Source: Orientallactaga sibirica
Lineage: Eukaryota; Chordata; Mammalia; Rodentia; Dipodidae
Assembly: GCA_036365145.1 (NCBI GenBank)
Contig: JAEOAD010002231.1
Location: 124,001 to 188,000 of the forward strand
DNA length: 64,000 nucleotides
Reading direction: 5' to 3'
The notes beneath the pieces are model-generated. The model worked only from the letters and a program-made list of their open reading frames with translations. It had not been told where the DNA came from and ran no database searches. Of the stretch, positions 55,110 to 64,000 are shown piece after piece (position 1 is the stretch's first letter; the number at the start of each line of letters is the position of its first letter). Both the position numbers and the translations under genes were made by a program.

Positions 55110-57072
55110 CCTCTTTCTTGTTTTTTTTTGCCTTTGCTGTAGGCACCATCTCTTTCACTTTAACTTCCTGTCATGCCTGTCTGTCAGAAGTCTTGCATGT
55201 TCCTTCTGTTTGATCACCTGAAGTTTAGTATCAGTAATCCTAGTGAGGATGGCAAGTCCTAGGTCAGTATACTGGCTCTGCCAGCAAGAGCAAGGGGACG
55301 AGGTCCCAGAGTCATTGGTGGCTTGGCTGGCTGGTTGTTAGTGACATGTTCCAGTAGGAGAGGTATCAGGGAAACAGAACATGGGCTTTAGAAGCATCCT
55401 GGTGGCATGAGAGAAGACATGCTCTCCCATATTTGTTCCTAGGGAGCACACAGATGAAACAAAATGATGAAACAGACAGGACTGGAGTACTGCCAGTGCT
55501 GCTTGTGTTATAAGCAGCATTTGGAGGTTCCCGGGCCACTTCTCATGCTGTCTGTACAGAAGATTGGTTTCTGGTGATTTTGATCACATTAGTCTGTCAT
55601 TGTAATAGATCATTACAAACTTAGCAGCTTAGAACAAAACAAACATATTCTAGTCTGATGGTCAGAAGTCCTAAACCCCTTGTGTTGTCAGGGCTGTCCT
55701 CTTTCTGGAGGTTCTAAGAAAAAGCATGCTCCTCACCTTTTTCTGCACTGGAAGCTTCAAACCCTCTTCCATCTTCTGAGCCAGTATTTTCCTCTCTGAT
55801 CTTTGCTTCATTTGTCACAACTCCTCTGTCCCTGAATCCCTGCCTCAGTTTCATATGGTCCCTGATGGTTACATTGGGCCCACACAGATGTCTGAAGAAA
55901 ATCATGCACATCTCGGAGGAGAGTGTCCATTATTCTTTTCATCCTTTCCCCATACATCAGCCAGCTGTTTGTGCTTTACTACTATTGATATCAGTCACAC
56001 AGTCACAGGCGCATGGGAGTCAGCTGGGCTATAGTATTTTTAGAACTATTTTTACCTTTCTTTGTATCCTCCACATAGAAATCAAAATACCCAGGCTCTG
56101 GTGGATCCATAGAGCAACATGGGTTCAGGCTTCCAGAGCCTCTTGTTAATCCATGCATTCTTTGGGCTTGATGCAGAGAATCTCCTGGGTTTTGACATCT
56201 TAGCTCTAACGGCTGGTACATTTCTGAGGCATTGTGCCCACCAAAGACATAAAGCAAATTTAATCCTCTGGATAAAGGTCTTAAATCCACAAAATTCCAA
56301 CTCTGTCACTAAGATCTGATAGTTCTGAGAGCTTACGAGAGATGCTAAAGTGCCTTCTCATGGCTAACATCCACAGAGTATGCGTTCAGAACACCATATC
56401 TCCCAGATTAAATAAATGTGTTACCCACTGTAGGCATGAGTCAGAATGGAAAATAGCTTTTGTACTGACATTTTAAGAGAGGTGCATTGTCCATAGTGAA
56501 AATTCTGTATTGTCTTTGTTTTGATGCTTTCTAGAAAGGGGTGTGCAGAGCTAGGGGAAGGATGAACAATAAGGCTGGTGGGATGACAACACCAGGTGAT
56601 GTTGGTGTTGCTTGCAAGACAGATTTTCATCCTACAGTTAATGGGAAGTAGTTGAAAGACTTTAGGGAGGCAAGGAGAGAAGGCGGACAGGGAAGGGAGA
56701 ACTTGTTATTACTGCACACTTGACCTGGGGATAGTAAATGGACAACAGGTGAGACATAGGGAAGAACAGTCTGGAGGTGTGATATAGGTTAGATTGGAAT
56801 TGCTAGTGAAGCATCCAGGCAGAAATGGCAAATAGGCAGTTGGTTATATGCGCTGAAACTCTATGCACTGATGACCAGTAGCCAAGGGATGACCACTGGG
56901 AATTCTGCTGGGGAGAGTGTGGTTAGAGGGGATGACACAGGACAAGAAGATGACACATAAACATGCGGAAGACAGGCAAAGTAAAGGTTTGCAACAAAAG
57001 ACAGGCATTGAGCTAATTGGGGAATCAGCAAAATTGATAAAAATTTTGTACCAGGCTGAAGGTGTAACTCAC
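55110..57072. other. Low-repeat stretch upstream of COL25A1, no gene seen
   Basis: About 2 kb with no recognised SINE. Several ORFs of 60-100 codons overlap on both strands but none has a recognised domain. Confidence 0.45.
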
Positions 57073-57105
57073 ACACACATGAACATGCACACACACACAC
57101 ACAGT
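57073..57105 (+). repeat. Imperfect (CA)n
   Basis: acacacacatgaacatg followed by about eight CA units. Confidence 0.9.
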
Positions 57106-57960
57106 CACAAATTGCATGGTTTCTTTGGATCCTATTATTGGGAATATGTGGCATTATAAAATGTGATCCGAAAATTGCTTCATTATATATAAAACAAAGA
57201 CTAATTCTTTACTTGGCTCATAGGGTTATGAAGTTCAAATAATAAATTCATTTGAAAACATTTTTTTAATAAAGTTTCACATCAGTGGTACTGAAAATGT
57301 CACGGTGTATGAAAACATTTGGAGGGCTTGCTACAACAGATTTGTGTCTCTGACACCAGGGTTTCTCATGGAAGATTTCGGGTGAGATCTCTCGAATTTG
57401 AAAGTTGTGTAAGTTTTCAAGCGGTGCTGATTTTATTGATCTAAAGCCATCTGTGAACTACTATGCAACACAAATGTAAACGATTTCAATTTTATAGTCG
57501 ATCCAGGGAGTTTTCCTCAGGTGTCTGTGGATAATGGAAAAATGTGTTTACATATGGGAAGAGAACCTGCTTCGAGCAGTATTTTGTTGATTGCTCAAGA
57601 TAGAGAGCAGCGACCTGATATTTGCTGAAGGAGGGAAGACAAAATGTGTTGCATTTCTTATAAGGCAGAGTGTAAGGAGCTTTCTGGAGTGAGTGGTAGA
57701 GTTATTATTATTAATTTTATCAAAGTCAATTAGATGAAAATGTTACTTGTTATCAACTTTCAAAAATTCCATTAGAGACCTTGTAATTTGATCCAGAGGG
57801 AGCAGCATGTGGAGAGTCAGGGAAGAGGAAAAATTGACCTCATTCTTGAGCTCTTTCCTAAATCCCAAGAAATGTGTGTGCCTCAACACTCCTCTTTTCA
57901 ATCCCACAAAACAGGGAATCAGGAAAACGCATTAGCACCCTAGTGCAGAGTAGGAACAGA
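57106..57960. other. Unique sequence directly upstream of the CpG island
   Basis: SINE-free. GC content rises toward the right end. No coding signature. Confidence 0.45.
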
Positions 57961-57962
57961 GC

Positions 57963-58003
57963 TGGGGGGCTGGGGGATTGGGGGGTTGGGTGGGTGGGGA
58001 AAA
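57963..58003 (+). promoter_or_regulatory. G-quadruplex-prone tract at CpG island edge
   Basis: Five or more G-runs of three to six bases are separated by 1-3 nt loops (ggggggctgggggattgggg and onward). This satisfies the usual G4 pattern. Function is inferred only. Confidence 0.6.
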
Positions 58004-58442
58004 CAGCATCAAGACAAGAGGAAGCTGGGGGAGGGGAAAGCAAACTTCCCTGGTCGGAGAATCTGCGTGGCGGCCTCGGGAAGGAAGGGAAGTGGGGAAA
58101 GGTACCGCAGACGTCTGCCAGACACTTCGCCCCGGGGCACGTGGATGAGGGAGGGAGGAGGGCAGGCACTGCGCCGGGGAGAGGTGGGAAGAGCTCTGGC
58201 GGCTGCTGCGGAGCGAGGACCTGCGAGGCAGCGCGTCCGGCTTCCCTTCTTCCCGGCTACAGGCCATCCCTGCATTTTTCAACCGAGAGAAAAGAGGGGG
58301 CGCTGGGCCACTCCGCTCTGCAGACCCCACTTCGGCCCCACGGCCTATGCCAGAGAGCCGGCCTTAGGGGACGCTGAAGTTACTCAGTGGAAGGGGCAGG
58401 GTGGCCAAGCTCCTCTCCTCCAATCACGGTGGCTGCTCCGGT

Positions 58443-58463
58443 ATTTGCATAAATTATGCTAAT
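58443..58463 (+). promoter_or_regulatory. Composite octamer and palindromic POU-type site
   Basis: ATTTGCAT (58443-58450) is the reverse complement of the canonical octamer. It overlaps the inverted repeat GCATAA-a-TTATGC (58447-58459), which runs into ATGCTAAT (58456-58463). POU factors such as POU3F, POU4F and OCT1 bind such sequences. Binding here is inferred. Confidence 0.65.
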
Positions 58464-58563
58464 AAGGGACCTCCCGTCCCGCTCCCACCCGCGCTCCCGG
58501 TTCCCCCCCTGGAGGGTCCTCCCCACCCCGGGGCCGCCCGGCGGGCTGGGCGAAGGTGAATAC

Positions 58564-58574
58564 ATTATGCTAAT
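58564..58574 (+). promoter_or_regulatory. Second ATTATGCTAAT site
   Basis: Exact 11-mer copy of 58453-58463, 111 bp downstream and about 135 bp before the TATA-like box. The following gagc gives TAATGAG, a homeodomain/POU4F-like core. Confidence 0.6.
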
Positions 58575-58600
58575 GAGCAGGAGTGCGGCGGGGCACGCTT

Positions 58601-58646
58601 GGGGAGGGGGCGGGCGGCGGGGCTGCGGGAGGGGGTCTGGGAGGGC
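58601..58646 (+). promoter_or_regulatory. G-rich tract (SP/KLF and G4-prone)
   Basis: gggg, ggggg, ggg, gggg, ggg, ggggg and ggg runs with short loops, overlapping GGGCGG-type SP/KLF sites, just upstream of the TATA-like element. Confidence 0.6.
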
Positions 58647-58708
58647 CGGCGCCGGGCGCGCGCGCACTCGCACTCTCTCTCACACACGCACACGAGCATC
58701 CCGGAGGG

Positions 58709-58716
58709 TATTTAAG
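58709..58716 (+). promoter_or_regulatory. TATA-like box of COL25A1
   Basis: TATTTAAG lies in GC-rich surroundings. A start site about 30 nt downstream would fall near 58739-58741 at gagActcttct, a plausible initiator. The start site is predicted, not observed. Confidence 0.55.
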
Positions 58717-59135
58717 GCTCGCACCCGCGAGGCTGCGGAGACTCTTCTGCTGCGGCCTCGCGGCTCGCGTTCGCTCCCGCGGTTACTTGGTTTTCCTCGC
58801 TCCAGTTCCGTGGTGGTGGTGGGGGGGTCTGCTGCGCTCTCGCCGGGTCTCTCAGCCTTTTTGAACTGAATCCAGGTGGGAGCGGAGAGACCCCCGCGAC
58901 TAGGTAGACCTAGGGAGACGGACCGACGCAACAGGTCGGCAGGCAGCCGGGTGCAGGGGGGCTCGCCCAGGCGCCTGGCCCGCGACCCCGGGCGGCCACC
59001 GGTGGGGAGCGCGGAACGCTGTCCGTGGGTCAGGGGAGCTAGCTGGGTGGGTTTCGGCTCCTACCCCACATCGCCATCCAGTCCCCGGGCCCAAGGGTGC
59101 TTTTCCAGTCCCAGTTGGAGGAGAGTAGCGGGAGG

Positions 59136-59165
59136 ATGGTCCATGCTGACGGCTCCCGGTGCTGA
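59136..59165 (+). other. Upstream ORF 1 (9 codons)
   Basis: ATG GTC CAT ... TGC TGA, fully 5' of the main start. It could dampen translation if retained in the mRNA. Confidence 0.45.
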
Positions 59166-59214
59166 GCCGAGCGCAGGTCCATTTCCGCGCCCCGGCTCCA
59201 GAACCACCAACTAG
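59143..59214 (+). other. Upstream ORF 2 (23 codons)
   Basis: Its ATG overlaps uORF 1 in another frame; it runs to TAG at 59212-59214, ending 112 nt before the main ATG. Same caveat about a possible 5' UTR intron. Confidence 0.45.
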
Positions 59215-59326
59215 TTTGGGTAGCCGCAGCACTGAACTTTGGAGGAAAAACCCTTTCTCTTCTTCCCAAGACTAGTAGAGGAGGAAGAGGGTAGAAGGCT
59301 TAGGCCAGGCAGGAGCCCCCGCCGCA

Positions 59327-59626
59327 ATGCTGGTGAAGAAGCCTTCCGGGAAAGGAGGGGTTCGAGAGCCTGGATCCGAGGATTCGCGCCCCTCCGGCCA
59401 GCGCTGTGGCCGCACTATGCCCTCCTCGTGCACTGCCCTGGCGACACTCCTGTCAGTGGTCGCCGTGACGGCTTGCTTGTACCTTGGAGTGAAAACCAAT
59501 GACCTCCAGGCGAGGATCGCCGCTCTTGAATCCGCTAAGGCGACCCCTTCCATTCGACCGCTGCCCGATACCCTGGGTCAGCTGAAGGCCATGGTCCAAG
59601 AGAACGTGGAGAGACTTCTGGCTCAG
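59327..59626 (+). CDS. COL25A1: COL25A1 coding exon 1: cytoplasmic tail, membrane anchor, proximal ectodomain
   Basis: This encodes residues 1-100 of collagen XXV alpha 1 (CLAC-P), a type II transmembrane collagen of neurons. It matters for motor innervation of muscle, and its shed ectodomain co-deposits in amyloid plaques (known of the family). Residues 1-34 are a basic cytoplasmic tail (MLVKKPSGKGG...). About 35-55 is a hydrophobic single-pass anchor ending ACLYLGVK. Residues 56-100 are a helical, probably coiled-coil stretch (KTNDLQARIAALESAK). The strings LLSVVAV, CLYLGVKTNDLQARIAALES and VERLLAQ are as I remember them in human COL25A1. The start is chosen for homology (MLxKK), a purine at -3, and location in the CpG island. 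The exon ends ctcag|gtgtga in phase 0; reading past the donor meets a stop two codons later. The N-terminal tail is the most divergent part. Confidence 0.95.
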
Positions 59627-60847
59627 GTGTGACAGGCCCTGGGGTACTTTGCACGTGGATATAGTTTTGCACAGGTGTGAGTCCTTGTGCAGGACCAGCC
59701 TCTACCCCTTACAGGCTGCCTATTTGGCTGGGCTTCCGTACGCCTGTGTGAGGCGCCTGTGTTAGCTTGGGTATTGATAATCACCTTGTCTGTATCTGCT
59801 ATCTTCCCTTACTACCCTCAACGTTTGCATGCTGAACATATGTGGGGTTCAAAGAGGGAGAAGATGGCCAGTTTACGGGGTTGGACGGAGCATTTAATTT
59901 TTTTTTTTTTTTTTTTTTTTCTTTCTGGAGTCTCACGGGATTGCTTCATGGGATTGCTTCATTCCATGGAGAATATTCCTTGCAGAAAAAACTTCTGTCT
60001 CTGCCTTCCAAAGGTTAGCTTGGTAGATGTTATTAACATAAAAAAGGTAACCTTAAAAGTGAAATAGGCCGGGTGTGGTGGCTTTAATCACAGCACTTGG
60101 GAGGCAGAGGTAGAAGGATCTCTGTGAGTCTGAGGCCACCCTGAGACTACATATTGAATTCCAGGTCAGCCTGGGCTAGAGCAAGACCCTACATAGAAAA
60201 ACAAAACAACAACAACAACAAAAAGGTGAACTAGCCCTATATATGATTCAAAATTCTAACCTGATCCATTAAATCTTTGCATGTGAGAATATATATATAT
60301 ATTTAAATTTAAATTTGTATTTTGTAAGGATGAAGTGCCCATGTATTGAATGCAAAGCCTTTGGAGTTGAGAATTGGAAGAAATCGCATTATCTTCCAGC
60401 ATGGCTTACACTCAAATCAGGGGCTTTGGGGAAGTTGCTCTTCTAGGAAAGAGGCTGTTTGGAAGTAGCTGCAGCCCAACATGAAAAACTGGTCCATGTA
60501 TGCAGTATTGGCGGCTACTGATGACCAATTTTGAACTGTAGCATGTCAGCAACAGGCTTCTGCACGGATTGCTTAGGCTGGGGCTCAGGGAGAGAGTGGT
60601 GGTAGCTAAGGACTGGAAAGAAATGTCTGTCACCCCAACCCACAATCTTGATACCATGTCCATGGTCATTGTCTTATTTTAGGACTTGGGTCCTATTACC
60701 TTTTGACTGAAGGCCAAGTACATATGTAAATGTTAGTTATGCAGCTATCCAATGCTGGTAAGTCAGGCATAGGGCCGGAGAGTCCCTCAACAATCTTTCT
60801 CTTCAGAGCTACTGACGATTGTGTTAATACCTCTGCTTTTTCCACAG
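59627..60847 (+). other. COL25A1: COL25A1 intron between coding exons 1 and 2
   Basis: 1221 bp with GT (gtgtga) and AG (tttttccacag) ends. It holds a T-run at about 59899-59920, one B1 SINE, and an AT-rich stretch at 60287-60318. Nothing else recognised. Confidence 0.9.
60068..60225 (+). mobile_element. B1 SINE in COL25A1 intron
   Basis: 'gccgggtgtggtggctttaa' to an (AAC)n tail. It lacks the 'cgcacgcc' block of the usual B1 5' part. Flanks share 'aaa(g)gtgaa'. Confidence 0.9.
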
Positions 60848-60917
60848 AAATCCTATGAACATATGGCTAAGATAAGAGTTGCAAGAGAAGCACCTTCAGA
60901 GTGCAACTGCCCAGCAG
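60848..60917 (+). CDS. COL25A1: COL25A1 coding exon 2: furin-type site and start of collagen region
   Basis: 70 nt, entered in phase 0 after a strong pyrimidine tract and cacag, and leaving after the first base of a Gly codon (gcagcag|gtaaaa). It encodes residues 101-123 plus one base: KSYEHMAKIRVAR, then EAPSECNCPA. RVAR (110-113) is an R-x-x-R furin site. Known CLAC-P biology is furin cleavage after this Arg, releasing the soluble ectodomain beginning with Glu. Human has RIAR as I recall, so Ile-to-Val is conservative. C119-x-C121 directly precede the first Gly-X-Y stretch, which lies beyond the window, and may contribute to trimer disulfides. Confidence 0.95.
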
Positions 60918-61849
60918 GTAAAATGGAACTTGTTTAATAAGGTTTTTTTCCAGAGCAGAGCATTTGGAAACTAAGGTCTTGTGCTTGTCAAATCTACCTG
61001 TAACAATAGTCAAGAAAGAAGGCAGACCCAACTTGCTTTAATAAAATCAACATGTCCCAGTCAAAAAGATGGCAAATAAAGCTCCAAATATTATTGTAAG
61101 CAGCATACCAGGGGTCTGTTATGGGAAAGCAAAGAAGCGAGAGATAATCACTATGGAAAATAGGGCAAGATGGTGTACACAGACGAGGTTCTGAGATTCA
61201 CAGATCGAAAAGTCTCCTATGATGTTATTAAATTACTTTAATGTTTCTGGTGAAAAGGCCTGTTGAGTTCTCAGTCTTCATTCCCTGGTGTCTAATGCTG
61301 CATTAGTGCAGGTTCGTTTGTTGCCTCTGGTATCACATTGGGAGGGCTACTTCCTCTTCCTTGCCTGCTTTCTTTTTCTATCAGAAAGGCTCTCTCCTAT
61401 CATATAAACATGAAGACTAAAGGAAATTACTTCTTTCTCTTGAGCTGCCCCTTAGAAACTGTTGCATTCCCAGGGTCATTGTTAAGTCTTCATTTACAGA
61501 TCTCTGAGGCTTGTTATTTGTTGACAACAATTTAAAAGCTTTTGGAAGATGGCCATTGGAAAGCATCTCGTGGATTGAAGGGTAGAAGCCATGAGCTTCC
61601 TACGAGTCGATGTGTTTCAGATAAACACCGCAGTGCATTTACGAATATCCTTGTTTCATCTATGTTTCATCTATCTTGCATGGAAAATGATTCTCTTACA
61701 TTGTCTTCAATGTTCCAGAAAAGGACAGTTAAGTATGTCTAACGAGATGCAGGTCTTCATGTCAAGTGATGGGTCACTGCTTATGGAAAGGCTAAAATGT
61801 GTATTTTCTTATATTCTGACACTTTATTTTCTTTCATGATAACATGCCT

Positions 61850-62014
61850 TTTTTTTTTTTTTTTTTTTTTTTGTTTTGAGGTAGGGTCTTGCTCTCATCC
61901 AGGCTGACCTGGAATTCACTATGTAGTCTCAGGCTGGCCTCGAACTCATGGCGATGCGCCTACCTCTGCCTCCTGAGTGCTGGGATTAAAGGCATGTGCC
62001 ACCATGCCTGGCTA
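61850..62014 (-). mobile_element. B1 SINE, antisense, in COL25A1 intron
   Basis: T-run, 'gaggtagggtcttgctctca', and 'tgccaccatgcctggct'. Confidence 0.95.
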
Positions 62015-62214
62015 TAACTTCTTTTGACAAAGCTAAAACAGCCACCATGTTTAGAAATTTTGAGTATCAACTCCAGGTTGTATAGCATATAAGTTTTATC
62101 TTCTATTATATTGTGGATCACAATGGAGCATGTTTTCTGTCTGTGTCTCCCTCCCTCCCCCCAACATATATACACACACACATATATATTGCATGTGTGT
62201 AAATGTGTGATATG

Positions 62215-62475
62215 TGTGTGTGGGGTGTACACGTGTATGTGGCCACAGGTCAGCATTGGTCAATTGCTCTTATTAAACCCAGGGCTCACCAGTTTGGCTA
62301 GTCTAGCCATCCAATTTGTCTGGGGGATATGCCTGTTTCTGCCTTCAGAATTCTAGGATTAGAACTCTCCATCACTATACTGGACACTTTTTATGTGGAC
62401 ACTGGGGATCTGAACTCAGGTCCTCATGCTTTCACAGCAAGCATTTACGACTGAGCCATTACTTCAGCTCCCAAT
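62215..62475 (-). mobile_element. RSINE1/B3-like rodent repeat, antisense
   Basis: 'gacactggggatctgaactc' to 'gactgagccattacttcagc', preceded by TG-rich sequence; same family as 50167-50356. Confidence 0.5.
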
Positions 62476-62510
62476 TTTTCTTTTTAAAATAAAGGTTAAA
62501 AAGACATTGC

Positions 62511-62745
62511 TAGGACTCCTGGTGCAAGCCTATAATCCCAGCTACTCAGGAGGTTGAGGCATGAAGATTGTTAGTTTAGTGCCTACCTGGGCTAAGGACC
62601 ACGTTTAAGCTAAATTAGACTGTGTAAATTAAAATAAAAGCACACAAAGGGGGCTGAGTTTATAGATATAGCTCAGTGATAGAGCATCTATCTAGCATAT
62701 GTGAGAGCCTAGGTTAGTCCCTAGTACAGGACAGCAGACAATCCC
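62511..62745 (+). mobile_element. B4-like SINE (B1 part plus ID part)
   Basis: 'aagcctataatcccagctac' is followed after about 150 nt by 'tatagctcagtgatagagca' and 'cctaggttagtccctagtac', the B1-then-ID order of B4 elements. Confidence 0.65.
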
Positions 62746-63258
62746 TGACAATATTAGTTTCTTTCACATTGGGTGGAAAACAAAGAGTTAACATTAGACA
62801 TTATAGGTTTCATTCTTAGTTGTTTCAAGTTGGGATGGACCTCAGAAGTCAGATATTTAAGAAAGGCACTTATTTAGTGCAGGATTAAACTCAGGACATC
62901 CTCATCAGCCTGGAGGGATTATTTAAATTCTCAGGACACCTGGCTTCACTGATCACCCATTTAGGGCCCAGCCGTTCTTGTGTGTGATACTTTTGCCAAC
63001 TGTGAAAAGGAGGTAGTGTTTTATACATCAGATTCTTAGTGAATTTGATAAGAAGTTGACAAGTGACCTTTGCAGCTCTGAGTTCTATTTTCTGTAAAGA
63101 TGTTACTGCTCATGATACTTAATGCAGCCTAGTTATTGAAGGCTCACCGTCTGAGAAAAAGCTATATTACCCCTAGAGTTTGCCTTGTCTTGTCTTAGAA
63201 AGTTATATTGGGCTATCTTTCATGGTAACATGGCAATTTAACAACAAAGGAGATTTCC

Positions 63259-63278
63259 TTTTTTTTTTTTTTTTTTTT
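63259..63278 (+). repeat. T-run
   Basis: About 20 consecutive T. It may be the complement of a poly(A) tail of an unidentified antisense retroinsertion extending right, but no parent or target duplication was recognised. Confidence 0.7.
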
Positions 63279-64000
63279 GCTGGCTCTCCCTTAGCAGCTG
63301 CCTTACCTCCTTGCCACCACTAGAGCCCCACATCACATCAGTTTTCACCTGGCTACTTGGGGCTGATGCTTTGAAGGTGTGCAGTCCAGAGCACAGAATC
63401 AGGTTCTTGCTGACAAACTGCTCTTCTAGAAGCACTTCCTTCTGCTTATGTTGATAATTAGGCTTTAGAGAAAATAAAGGTATTACACGGGAAGCATTAT
63501 CCTGAAGAAAATGAGCTATTGTGAAATATGGTCAGTGAGGTATTGTTGTGGGGAATGAAGGGCCAGCCAGGAGGATTAGGAAGGAGACACAGCACTTCCC
63601 ACCTGGTTTGGCTCTAGCTGTGGTTTGCAGTGACCAAGAGTAGTCACGCAGACATCTGTTCATAGGGCAGAGCGACACAAGTCTGTGACCTCAGCTCAGT
63701 TCCTGTGGACAGATGCCCACCCCTTGAAGTTGACACTCTTGTTGACAGTCTCGGCCCTAGAGCCAAAGGAAAAGAAGAAGAAGTAATGCTGTGTTGGTTG
63801 TGTGCACTAATTGATTTATAGAACCCAGTCCCAGTAGGGGGTTTCCAAGTAGGGTATAAGGAAATCATAAAATTTATAGATTTCTTTTTTTATGCACAGG
63901 AAGGAACCTCAGTGGGAGAGGAATGGGAGGGATGAGCCCTTTGTTGAATGGTATCTGATGTGGAGCTATAGTTTCCATAACAATCCAGAAAGTTAACTCT

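Larger units (their letters stand above)
58741..59326 (+). other. Predicted COL25A1 5' UTR region
   Basis: The region between the predicted start site and the ATG at 59327. It contains two upstream ATGs (59136, 59143). A good donor-like tccag|gtggga at 58875/58876 and an acceptor-like ctttctcttcttcccaag ending at 59270 raise the possibility of a 5' UTR intron, which would remove both upstream ATGs. The sequence alone cannot decide this. Confidence 0.55.
58050..59650. promoter_or_regulatory. CpG island at the COL25A1 5' end
   Basis: Dense CpG and high GC contrast sharply with the AT-rich surroundings. The island covers the predicted promoter, 5' UTR and first coding exon, as is typical for a developmentally regulated gene. 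Overlapping long ORFs here follow from stop-codon scarcity in GC-rich DNA. Confidence 0.9.
60918..64000 (+). other. COL25A1: COL25A1 intron after coding exon 2 (partial)
   Basis: Starts gtaaaa and continues to the window end. No further Gly-X-Y coding exon was found. It contains a B1, a B4-like SINE, an RSINE1/B3-like repeat and a T-run at 63259-63278. Confidence 0.8.

Noticed and set aside
1..57900. Exons of a neighbouring gene (SEC24B would be expected further upstream, by synteny as I recall it)
   Set aside because: No ORF with a recognisable domain and splice signals was found.
57858..59232. Many overlapping ORFs of 75-167 codons on both strands in the CpG island
   Set aside because: GC-rich DNA has few stops. 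The ORFs overlap in several frames, have low-complexity composition (Arg, Pro, Gly, Ala) and no recognisable domain. Only the frame at 59327 shows homology.
60918..64000. Further COL25A1 collagen exons
   Set aside because: I searched the intron for Gly-X-Y coding strings next to splice sites and found none.

Overview
The window is mammalian nuclear DNA, almost certainly from a rodent. B1 SINEs (7SL-derived) and a very abundant tRNA-derived SINE of the B2 superfamily occur throughout. The tRNA-derived SINE starts GGGCTGGAGAGATGGCTTAG, has a pyrimidine-rich 3' region and an AAATAAATAAA tail, and matches what I know of the DIP family of jerboas. A dipodid such as Jaculus is therefore the best guess. 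This is inference from repeat consensus sequences held in memory; no database was searched.

Only one protein-coding gene is supported: the 5' end of COL25A1 (collagen XXV alpha 1, CLAC-P) on the + strand. Its promoter and CpG island cover about 58.0-59.65 kb. The first coding exon is 59327-59626 (N-terminal cytoplasmic tail, membrane anchor, start of the ectodomain). The second coding exon is 60848-60917 (furin-type site and the Cys-x-Cys just before the collagen domain). The window ends inside the following intron.

Positions 1 to about 57.9 kb look like intergenic DNA upstream of COL25A1, and no exon of another gene was recognised. The content is: (i) about 2.3 kb ending one copy of a tandem segmental duplication, with a full second unit to about 10.04 kb; (ii) dense SINE clusters, often nested or in tandem (11.1-16.9, 19.1-21.9, 23.1-24.5, 26.3-27.2, 30.3-32.9, 35.5-39.4, 42.8-47.3 and 49.8-51.0 kb); (iii) old L1, MaLR-type LTR and DNA-transposon fragments; (iv) an ERV-type solo LTR at 45.0-45.5 kb; (v) a retroinserted tRNA-His 3' fragment at 48.2 kb; (vi) a probable processed retrocopy at 44.16-44.69 kb; (vii) a 28-bp minisatellite at 54.8-55.1 kb; (viii) low-repeat stretches (33.1-35.4, 41.0-42.8, 51.1-52.0, 55.1-57.9 kb), the likeliest places for distal regulatory elements.

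The COL25A1 promoter combines an octamer plus palindromic POU-type site, an exact 11-mer repeated 111 bp apart, a TATA-like box, G-quadruplex-prone tracts and a 5' UTR with two small upstream ORFs. I found no bacterial-type system, CRISPR array or intact viral gene. The most interesting items are the promoter architecture, the tRNA-His insertion, the retrocopy and the nested LTR/SINE insertions.
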